Positions 1 through 5,614 of a stretch of DNA of 7,494 nt are shown in pieces. The stretch is from Akkermansiaceae bacterium (lineage in GTDB: Bacteria > Verrucomicrobiota > Verrucomicrobiia > Verrucomicrobiales > Akkermansiaceae), in NCBI GenBank assembly GCA_028293225.1, contig JAQGPE010000250.1, positions 1-7,494 of the forward strand, given 5' to 3'. A program made the position numbers and the translations under genes. Every line of letters begins with the position of its first letter. The first letter of the stretch is position 1. Below the pieces are notes generated by a model that had not been told where the DNA came from, ran no database searches, and saw only the letters and a list, made by a program, of their open reading frames with translations.

Positions 1-460
1 CGGCGCGTCCTTCAGCATCGGACGGCTGGCGGTGGAGTCCTTCGCGGTGCCGCACGACGCGGTGGAGCCGGTCGGCTTTGTCTTCCGCCACGAAGAGCGC
101 TCCTTCGGCCTGCTCAGTGACTCCGGGCACGTGACGAATCTCATCACCGAGCGGCTGCGCGGGGTGCAGACCCTCTTCGTGGAGGCGAACTACGACGACG
201 CGTTGCTGGAAGCCGACACCAAGCGCCCGTGGTCGACCAAGCAGCGCATTTCCTCCCGCCACGGCCATCTTTCGAACGCGCAGACCGCGGCTCTGGTGGC
301 CGAACTCGCCCCGTCCGGTCTCCGCCGGGTGGTGCTGGGCCACCTCAGCCGCGACTGCAATCACCCGGACACCGCGATCGCGGCAATCCGGGTCAGCGTC
401 CCGCACCTGGATGGCGTGGACTGCGCGCCGCAGGACAAGCCGTGCGGCTGGTGGGACTGA
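1..460 (+). CDS. YycJ/WalJ-like MBL-fold metallohydrolase, 3' part only
   Basis: This is the C-terminal part of a metallo-beta-lactamase-fold hydrolase; the 5' end lies outside the window and the first full codon is at base 2. The frame is open from the left edge through 152 codons to a TGA at 458-460, so the GTG at 32 is internal and not the start. Visible family signatures are LLSDSG (the Asp that bridges the two metals in this fold), LFVEANYD, SSRHGHLSN and VVLGHLSRDCN, whose His residues fit the second half of the metal site. This order matches the YycJ/WalJ branch, cytoplasmic proteins thought to act as 5'-3' exonucleases in mismatch repair or linked to cell-wall stress signalling. The N-terminal HxHxDH motif would lie upstream and cannot be seen. 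It converges on the phosphodiesterase gene with 12 bases between stops. The MBL fold is near certain; the precise subfamily is likely. Confidence 0.87.
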   Translation, partial: GASFSIGRLAVESFAVPHDAVEPVGFVFRHEERSFGLLSDSGHVTNLITERLRGVQTLFVEANYDDALLEADTKRPWSTKQRISSRHGHLSNAQTAALVAELAPSGLRRVVLGHLSRDCNHPDTAIAAIRVSVPHLDGVDCAPQDKPCGWWD

Positions 461-463
461 AGC

Positions 464-479
464 CTCCTGAAATCAGGAG
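464..479. terminator. Short palindrome between convergent stops
   Basis: CTCCTGA (464-470) and TCAGGAG (473-479) form a perfect dyad with AA at the centre. In RNA this gives a six-pair stem with an AAAT loop. It starts four bases after the MBL stop and overlaps the stop codon of the phosphodiesterase gene on the other strand, the usual position for a terminator shared by two converging genes. There is no T-run on either side, so it is at best a weak intrinsic terminator or a 3'-end stabiliser. Position and symmetry are seen; the function is inferred. Confidence 0.35.
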
Positions 480-1279
480 CCGCCGATTTCCTGGCGCAGC
501 GGGCCGGGGCGGTTGGTGGTGATGAAGTCCACGCCGGCGTCACTGACTTTCTTCGCAGTCGCGGCATCGTCGACGGTCCACGAGGCCAGCATCAGGCCGC
601 GGCCCTTCAGCACGCCGAGCCACTGGGAGTCAAAGGCGCTCTTGCAGTCGAACTGCAGGCCCTGCGCGCCGGAGACCTGGATCAGGCGCTCGGCTTCGTC
701 GACCTTGCCGTCGTCACCGATGTCCTTCAGCGCGGAAATCAGGTGGGCCTGGAATTTCGGCAGGCGGCGGCGGCACTCGGCGACCACCTCCGGGTAGAAG
801 GAAATCAGCACCACCCGGGCGGGGTCGGCTTTCTGGCTGACGAGCACCTGGGCGATCGGTCCGACCGCATCGATGTCGGATTTCACCTCCAGCAGGAACA
901 TCTTGTCGTCCGGCAGGATCGCCAGCACGTCGGCCAGCCGAGGGATGCGCTCGGCGGCGTATTTCGGGTCTTTCCACGAGCCGACATCCAGTTTGGAAAG
1001 CACGGCCCAGGGCGTTTTCTTGATCTCCAGCTTCTTGCCGCCGGTGCGGGCGGTGTCGGGGTCGTGCATGCAGACCACCTGGCCGTCCTCGGTGAGCTGG
1101 AAGTCGCCCTCGATTCCATCGGCGCCTTCTTCCCAGGCCTGTTTGAAGGAGGCCAGGGTGTTCTCCGGGGCCGCGTGGGAAGCGCCGCGGTGCGCGATGA
1201 TCTTCGGCTGGGCAAAGGCAGCAGGCAGCATGGCGGCGGAAAGGAGAAGTACGGAGAGAAGCGGCGACCGTAGCGTCAT
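473..1279 (-). CDS. Secreted glycerophosphodiester phosphodiesterase (GDPD family)
   Basis: This 268-residue protein should hydrolyse glycerophosphodiesters (deacylated phospholipids) to glycerol-3-phosphate and an alcohol. Residues 1-23 form a signal peptide (hydrophobic LLSVLLLSAAML, cut after AFA) with no lipobox Cys, so the enzyme should be soluble in the periplasm or secreted. The mature part begins with the GDPD signature: H30-R31 in IAHRGAS, P38-E39-N40, then E57 and D59 in IEGDF for metal binding and H72-D73 in MHDPD as the second catalytic His. E131 and K133 in LLEVKSD and the late SWTVDD (W234) and ITTNRP motifs complete the TIM barrel. Length is normal for a single-domain bacterial GDPD. 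The start at 1279 is the ATG that gives the signal peptide; no Shine-Dalgarno is visible. The gene lies downstream of, and on the same strand as, the XylR gene but is separated by a 206-base gap with a large inverted repeat, so it is probably transcribed separately. The family is certain; the substrate is not. Confidence 0.95.
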   Translation of the reverse strand: MTLRSPLLSVLLLSAAMLPAAFAQPKIIAHRGASHAAPENTLASFKQAWEEGADGIEGDFQLTEDGQVVCMHDPDTARTGGKKLEIKKTPWAVLSKLDVGSWKDPKYAAERIPRLADVLAILPDDKMFLLEVKSDIDAVGPIAQVLVSQKADPARVVLISFYPEVVAECRRRLPKFQAHLISALKDIGDDGKVDEAERLIQVSGAQGLQFDCKSAFDSQWLGVLKGRGLMLASWTVDDAATAKKVSDAGVDFITTNRPGPLRQEIGGS

Positions 1280-1358
1280 TGGGCGAAGCTAGCGCCAGGG
1301 CGGTGATCGGCCAACGCTGAAAAGCGCCTACACAGGGGAACCGCAAATCGTCTTTTTC

Positions 1359-1468
1359 AACCGCGAATGGACGCGAATAGGGAAAGATCACTGCGGCACG
1401 AAGCGAGCTGATGGCCTTTCCTTATCAAGGCTTCAGAAATTAGCGTCTATTCGCGTTCATTCGCGGTT
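1359..1468. repeat. 22-base inverted repeat with CGCGAAT direct repeats (REP-like)
   Basis: The left arm (1359-1380) and right arm (1447-1468) are inverted copies matching at 21 of 22 bases; the one difference (G1370 against T) would still pair as G-U in RNA. Each arm holds two tandem units, CGCGAATGGA/CGCGAATAG on the left strand, ten bases apart. The 66-base centre has smaller nested symmetry: GGAAAG (1381-1386) with CTTTCC (1416-1421), and a CCTT-ATC-AAGG hairpin at 1420-1430. The right arm ends 18 bases past the stop of the XylR gene, so a transcript reading through would fold a long stem there, possibly ending or protecting the mRNA. The rest of the 1280-1485 gap shows no ORF or clear promoter. 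The structure resembles dispersed extragenic palindromes; it codes for no transposase. Confidence 0.7.
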
Positions 1469-1485
1469 TCCCAATCCGAAGTCAT

Positions 1486-2613
1486 TCACCGCCGGTTGGC
1501 CACGCGGTATTCCTTCGGGGTCATCTGGAAGCGCTGGCGGAACAGATTCACCAGCGCGCTGGCGGTGCGGAAGCCGGAGCGCCCGGCGACTTCCTGTAGC
1601 GACAGGTCGGAGGAGGACAGCAGCCGCGTCGCGAGGTCGAAGTGAGCCTGCCAGATTTCGTCGTGCAGGGTCCGGCCGATCAGCTTGTTGAAGCGGCCCT
1701 CCAGGGAGCGCCGGGAAATCCGGGTCGCCGCCACGACATCGCGGACCTTGATGGTCTGGGCGGAGCTGTCGCGGATGAAGCGCAGCGCGGCCACCACATC
1801 GGGATCGTCGAAGGCATAGACATTGGTCGACTGCCTTTCCTGGATGCCGCGCGGCGGGATCAGCTGCGGCTCGTCCGGCCGGGCCTCGCCCTGCAGCAGG
1901 CGGTCGATCCAGCGGGCGGCCTCGAAGCCGCGGCGCTCCAGGTCGAGGTCGACGCTGGACAGGGTGGGGGAGCAGAGGTCGCAGAGTTGCTCGTAGTTGC
2001 CGATGCCGAGCAGGGCGATTTCCTCCGGCACGCGGATGCCCAGTTTCCAGCAGGCGTCCAGGGTCATGGCGGCGAGGCGGTCGGTGGTGCCAAGCACGGC
2101 CAGCGGTCGCGGCAGGCCGGCCAGCCACTCGGCCAGCTCGGCATCATCGGCGCTGTGGATCAGCCCGCTTTCGACCGGAAATCCGGCGGCCCGAACGGTC
2201 GCCGCAAAGCCCTCGGCGCGTTTCATTTCAAAGCAGTCCTCCTCCTGCCGCCGCACGTAGGCGAAGGAGCGGAAGCCGCGTCCGAGCAGGAAGTCCGCCG
2301 CGCGGGCGCCGGCCTGATGGTCGTCGCTGACCACATTCGTGAAAACGGGGTCGAGATGGCGGGAGGTGACGTTGACGATCGGGATCGTGCGTCCGGCGGC
2401 GGCTTCGACGAAGTGGGCGTCCGCGGCGCTGCAGATGATCGCATCGCCCTGCCAGGACTTCAGCAGTCCGGCCATTTCGTCGCGTTCGCGGTCGAAGAAT
2501 GCCACGCGCCAGTTCGAGTTCTGGTGCACATAGCGGCTCACGCCGGTCAGGATCTTGTTCCCGTAGCCGCTGAGGCCTTCGACCATCAGGCCGACATGCC
2601 GGTATTGCTGCAT
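1486..2613 (-). CDS. XylR-like transcriptional regulator (LacI-type sensor plus AraC-type DNA-binding domain)
   Basis: This is a 375-residue cytoplasmic regulator, close in length and architecture to E. coli XylR (392). Residues 4 to about 262 are a periplasmic-binding-protein fold of the LacI/GalR kind: RHVGLMVEG at the start, VVSDDHQAGARAADFLLGRG at 95-113, VPEEIALLGIGNYEQLCDL at 195-213 and PTLSSVDLDLERRGFEAA at 216-233. The last hundred residues (about 270-375) are an AraC domain with two helix-turn-helix units: KVRDVVAATRISRRSLEGRF (289-308) and LSLQEVAGRSGFRTASALVNLF (338-358), ending in MTPKEYR. The usual ligand of this family is a sugar such as xylose, and binding switches transcription on. 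No sugar kinase, isomerase or glycosidase lies beside it here, so the regulon cannot be read from context. It follows the carrier-acyltransferase gene by 89 bases on the same strand. ATG 2613 is the first start after an in-frame stop at 2629-2631; no Shine-Dalgarno is close to it. Confidence 0.93.
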   Translation of the reverse strand: MQQYRHVGLMVEGLSGYGNKILTGVSRYVHQNSNWRVAFFDRERDEMAGLLKSWQGDAIICSAADAHFVEAAAGRTIPIVNVTSRHLDPVFTNVVSDDHQAGARAADFLLGRGFRSFAYVRRQEEDCFEMKRAEGFAATVRAAGFPVESGLIHSADDAELAEWLAGLPRPLAVLGTTDRLAAMTLDACWKLGIRVPEEIALLGIGNYEQLCDLCSPTLSSVDLDLERRGFEAARWIDRLLQGEARPDEPQLIPPRGIQERQSTNVYAFDDPDVVAALRFIRDSSAQTIKVRDVVAATRISRRSLEGRFNKLIGRTLHDEIWQAHFDLATRLLSSSDLSLQEVAGRSGFRTASALVNLFRQRFQMTPKEYRVANRR

Positions 2614-2630
2614 CGGCGGGCAGAGTGATC

Positions 2631-2703
2631 AGCGGGCGGTTCCTTGTAAATGCGGAACTGTGCAATGGATTGCGGCGTGGTAAAATCCCGCTGTCCGCCC
2701 GCT
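2631..2703. repeat. Repeated CCCGCT boxes upstream of the XylR-like gene
   Basis: The 89-base gap before the regulator has CCCGCT at 2687-2692 and again at 2698-2703, 11 bases start to start, and the inverse AGCGGG at 2631-2636. The last pair extends to nine matching bases (AGCGGGCGG 2631-2639 with CCGCCCGCT 2695-2703). AraC-family proteins typically bind direct repeats spaced by whole helical turns, so an autoregulatory site is conceivable. Such GC-rich hexamers arise easily by chance in this genome, and the last copy touches the stop codon of the upstream gene. Confidence 0.2.
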
Positions 2704-5174
2704 CAGGGCAGGAAAACGAAGCCTTCGGCGTCGATCGAGGAGCCCTCCGGCAGCGTCAGGCCTTTCGGGCAGGAGGGGCCTTCCAGGCGCAGTTTTACGC
2801 CTTGGCGCCGAATGGAGAAGCCGGGCAGCAGCAGGCCCACCGAGCCGATCTTGCGGCCGGGCTGGGGTTTGCTGCCCGGATAGGGTTGCGCCGGATCCGG
2901 CACGGACATTGAGACGATCACGCCGTTGATGGCCAGGCAGGGACAGTGAATCCAGCCGGGGATCTCCAGCGGGTCGCTGGCCTGCGGACTGAAGTCGTAA
3001 AAGAGCCTTTCACCGCCGGTGGCGGGCGGCGCCGAGACCAGTGCGGCACGGAGTTCCGGGCCGCCGATCCAGATGCCGGAGCCTTGGGGGGCGATGTCGC
3101 CTTTCCGGAACAGCGGGGTTTCGTAGGCGCGGGAATAGGCTTCGATGCCGGCAAGTCCGGCCACCGCCGGGTCGTCGAAGAGCGCGAACAGCGGCGACTT
3201 GCGGCGCAGGGCGGCGACCTGGGAAATTTGCAGCGCATTCGCCCACGAGGCGGACAGCAGGCCGGGCGACTGATAGGTGGACAGCACCGCCTCCAGCGCC
3301 AGTCGCGAAGCGTCGAGCATGCCCTCCCGGACCGACTCCGGGGTCGCGGCGTCCGGGGCGATCGGCGGGCCGAAGCCGACCGACATGCGATAGGGCAGGC
3401 GGTGCGGCAGTTTCTTGAAGAACAGCCCGCGTTCGAAGGAGAAGATCGAGCCCCAGGCATTTCCTAGCCAGACCGGGACCAACGGCGCTCCGGCCTGGCG
3501 GGCGATCAGTTCGAAGCCGCGCTTCAACTCGCGCAGGGTGCCGGTGCGGGTCAGCTGGCCCTCCGGGAAAATGCAAACCACGTCGCCCGCTTCGAGTGCC
3601 TTCGAGGCGGCGCGCAGGGCCTCGCGCGGCTTCGCGGAGGAAATCGGCACCGTGTCGAAGATGGTGCAGAACACGCGGATCGCCCGCGTGCCCATGAAGC
3701 CTTCCTCCATGATGAAGCGCACCGGCCGCGGCGAGGCGGCGGTCAGGAAGAACGCGTCGGCCCAGGTCACGTGGTTCGACAGCAGCAGCACGCCGCCCTT
3801 TTCCGGCATGTTCCACTGCCCGGTGGTGCGGATGCGGTAGAAGATCCGCAGCAGGGTCAGGCCGACCACGCGGATGAAGTCGGCGGGCAGGATCCGCACG
3901 ATGAAAAAGGAGGCGACCGCACAGGCGATGGCGGCGGCGACGGCCTGGCCGCGCAGGCAGGCGAGGGTGGAGACGTGGGCGAGCTCGCAAAGCCGGATGG
4001 AGCCCTGGATCAGGATCACGACGGCAACCCCCGCCAGGCAGTCCTGGAGATTCACTCCGGCCTGCATTTCACCGCGTTTGTTGACCGGGTAGTGATCCTG
4101 GATCCAGGCATTGAGTGGCGCCAGGAACAGCGCCGAGATAAAGGCCAATGCCCCCAGCAGCACCAGGAAGCCGCTCTGCAGCGGATCGGCAAAAGCCAGG
4201 CAGGCGCCGAGGAAAGCCATGCCGATCCCGGCGACCGGCACCCAGCCGAGTTCCACACGCCGCCGCAGCAGCACGGACGCTGCACCGAAGCCCGCCGCCA
4301 TTCCCAGCGAGGCGCAGGCCATGTATTTCGACGACAGGGTGCCGAAGCCCGCGCCGCCGCCGGTCAGGGCCTTGGCCAGCTTCAGCGACCAGAGATTGAT
4401 GAAGGCGGCGAAGCCCCAAAAGAAAGCGATGCCCCAGGAAGCCCGGCGCAGCGGCGCCCATTTCCACAGCTCGGCCAGATTCGCGAAATGGCGGAAGAGC
4501 AACTTGCTGCTGAGCGGCTCGGTGCCATGCGCCGGCGTCGCCGGAATCAGCCAGGCCAGAATCAGAGCGGGTACGGCCACGGCGGTAATCACGATCATCG
4601 GCGTCAGCGCGGCGCCCCAAGCCTGCGAGGGGAGTCCGCCGGCTGCCTTAAGGCGGCTGTCGAAGATCCACCCCGCTGCCACCTGCCCGATGAGCATGGC
4701 CAGAAGCGCCGTCATCTGCTGAATGCCTGCGGCGAAGCCGAGATGCCGCGAACCGAGCAATTCCTTGTTCAAGCCGATCTTGGCCGGGCTGAAAAAGGCG
4801 GCTTGGGTGGCCAGCATGAAGAAGCCGGCCATGGCCATGGTCATGTTGTGAACCCTGATGGACATGCACAGCCACAGCAGCACCAGGATCTGGACCGCCG
4901 CGGAGGCAATCATCACCCGGCGTTTCGAATAGCGGTCGCTGAGCCAGCCGGCCAGGGGCGAAAAGAGGATGTACGGCAGGGCGATCAGAGCCGCGGCGGT
5001 CGACTCCACCGAGTTTGACTCCGCGGAAGCGGCGATGGCCCCTCCCAGAGGGATCAGGAGAAACTGAGCCGTCTTGTCATTGAACGCGTTCTGCGTCTGC
5101 TGGACGATCATGGCCCAGAAGCCCGTCCATTCCCGCCGCGTCGGCTTCCTCTCCTCATCCGCCATGTGCTCCAT
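2703..5174 (-). CDS. LplT-like MFS carrier fused to PlsC-type acyltransferase, with degenerate C-terminal tail
   Basis: An 823-residue inner-membrane protein predicted to move lysophospholipids inward and re-acylate them. Residues 20 to about 430 are a major-facilitator carrier: FNDKTAQF (31-38), the loop motif GWLSDRYSKRRV (76-87), and FFSPAKIGLNKEL (127-139), which matches the SPAKYG segment of LplT. Residues about 440-630 are a glycerolipid acyltransferase: NHVTWAD (467-473, catalytic H468 and D473), GFMGTRAIR (492-500), FPEGQLTRTGTL (536-547) and APLVPVWL (563-570). The order LplT then acyltransferase mirrors E. coli LplT plus the first half of Aas. The last 190 residues lack the synthetase ATP loop, but 745-823 resemble the middle of an acyl-ACP synthetase (VSMSVPDP, GSVGLLLPGFSIR, LRLEGPS, DAEGFVFLP), after which the protein stops. 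ATG 5174 is used; an ATG three codons on is equally possible. The regulator gene follows after 89 bases. Carrier and acyltransferase calls are firm; the lysophospholipid substrate is by analogy. Confidence 0.93.
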   Translation of the reverse strand: MEHMADEERKPTRREWTGFWAMIVQQTQNAFNDKTAQFLLIPLGGAIAASAESNSVESTAAALIALPYILFSPLAGWLSDRYSKRRVMIASAAVQILVLLWLCMSIRVHNMTMAMAGFFMLATQAAFFSPAKIGLNKELLGSRHLGFAAGIQQMTALLAMLIGQVAAGWIFDSRLKAAGGLPSQAWGAALTPMIVITAVAVPALILAWLIPATPAHGTEPLSSKLLFRHFANLAELWKWAPLRRASWGIAFFWGFAAFINLWSLKLAKALTGGGAGFGTLSSKYMACASLGMAAGFGAASVLLRRRVELGWVPVAGIGMAFLGACLAFADPLQSGFLVLLGALAFISALFLAPLNAWIQDHYPVNKRGEMQAGVNLQDCLAGVAVVILIQGSIRLCELAHVSTLACLRGQAVAAAIACAVASFFIVRILPADFIRVVGLTLLRIFYRIRTTGQWNMPEKGGVLLLSNHVTWADAFFLTAASPRPVRFIMEEGFMGTRAIRVFCTIFDTVPISSAKPREALRAASKALEAGDVVCIFPEGQLTRTGTLRELKRGFELIARQAGAPLVPVWLGNAWGSIFSFERGLFFKKLPHRLPYRMSVGFGPPIAPDAATPESVREGMLDASRLALEAVLSTYQSPGLLSASWANALQISQVAALRRKSPLFALFDDPAVAGLAGIEAYSRAYETPLFRKGDIAPQGSGIWIGGPELRAALVSAPPATGGERLFYDFSPQASDPLEIPGWIHCPCLAINGVIVSMSVPDPAQPYPGSKPQPGRKIGSVGLLLPGFSIRRQGVKLRLEGPSCPKGLTLPEGSSIDAEGFVFLP

Positions 5175-5435
5175 CCGTTCCGCAGCCTAGCGGGTGGATC
5201 CGGGCGAGGAAAGGGAGGAAATCCCCGGGTTTGCATCCCCTCCGCCGCGAATTTCCGGTTTGGCCCCCGCGCAGCGTCTTATCTGTAAAAAATCTTCCGC
5301 GGCGGCCTCTGTTAGAGAGCGGATCGGATACATACCGTTTCTTGTCGCTGCGACCAGGTGACTGAGGCGCTTTTATCGATTCTTTCGTGTCAAAATGCGT
5401 CGAAATGATCGTGGGAGATGCTGCCCGGATGGATG

Positions 5436-5485
5436 ATATTTGGAATATAGACGGAATCCGTGGACGGGATTTTTCATTGATGAAA
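5436..5485. promoter_or_regulatory. Three short dyads, possible operator region
   Basis: Three perfect inverted repeats follow one another: ATATT-TGG-AATAT (5436-5448), ACGGA-A-TCCGT (5451-5461) and TTTCAT-TG-ATGAAA (5472-5485). They lie 130-180 bases before the LamG start in the AT-richer part of the gap. Such sites are typical binding positions for dimeric regulators, but each is short and no matching regulator gene is known. The symmetry is seen; an operator role is a guess. Confidence 0.25.
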
Positions 5486-5490
5486 CCCAC

Positions 5491-5558
5491 TTGAGGGTGC
5501 AAACAGCTTCTCACCCTCGAGACCTGTCGCGCCCGCGTTTCCCAAGAACGCAGACAGG
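5491..5558 (+). promoter_or_regulatory. Tandem hairpins in the presumed 5' leader of the LamG gene
   Basis: Hairpin 1 pairs TTGAGGGTG (5491-5499) with CACCCTCGA (5512-5520): nine pairs, one of them T-G, with a 12-base loop. Hairpin 2 starts two bases later: CCTGTC (5523-5528) pairs with GACAGG (5553-5558), and inside it GCGTT (5535-5539) pairs with AACGC (5547-5551) around a seven-base loop, leaving an unpaired GCGCCC on one side. A T-rich stretch (TGTTTATT, 5563-5570) follows, and the ATG is 56 bases past the second stem. GGGT of hairpin 1 could instead pair with ACCC at 5485-5488, so two folds are possible. It may be a leader that controls termination or translation; it fits no riboswitch class that I recognise. 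Confidence 0.4.
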
Positions 5559-5614
5559 CCTCTGTTTATTCCCGGGATTCCCCCTTTCGAGCGGGAAGAC
5601 CGAACCCAAGCCCG

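Larger units (their letters stand above)
5175..5614. other. 440-base divergent intergenic region
   Basis: This gap separates the start of the carrier-acyltransferase gene (-) from the start of the LamG protein gene (+), so it must hold both promoters. The first 100 bases are GC-rich; 5281-5485 is noticeably richer in A and T than the rest of the window. No convincing pair of -35 and -10 boxes could be placed on either strand. The half nearest the LamG gene (5436-5558) is packed with short dyads and two hairpins, listed separately. The two ORFs that enter the gap (5155-5514 minus, 5440-5685 plus) overlap real genes in other frames and look like neither a known protein nor a small conserved gene. 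Confidence 0.8.

Noticed and set aside
1642..2628. A 328-codon plus-strand open frame opposite the XylR-like gene
   Set aside because: It is the complement of a well-recognised regulator and shows no motif of its own.
2640..2690. A promoter for the XylR-like gene using TTTACC or TTGCAC on the minus strand
   Set aside because: No acceptable -10 sequence lies at the right distance from either.
2703..2705. A frameshift or premature stop that cuts off the synthetase domain of the fusion protein
   Set aside because: Reading through the stop in frame gives about 30 codons with none of the ligase motifs that should follow, so a recent nonsense mutation is not supported.
3771..5018. A 415-codon plus-strand open frame opposite the carrier-acyltransferase gene
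   Set aside because: Its product is rich in Gln, Gly, Arg and His with no hydrophobic core, as expected from the complement of a membrane-protein gene; the minus strand shows clear family motifs.
5368..5396. A sigma-70 promoter with CAAAAT (5391-5396) as -10 box
   Set aside because: Four of six bases match, but nothing resembling TTGACA lies 16-18 bases upstream.
5155..5514. A 119-codon minus-strand ORF upstream of the carrier-acyltransferase gene
   Set aside because: It overlaps the start of that gene in another frame, and its composition looks like translated non-coding DNA.
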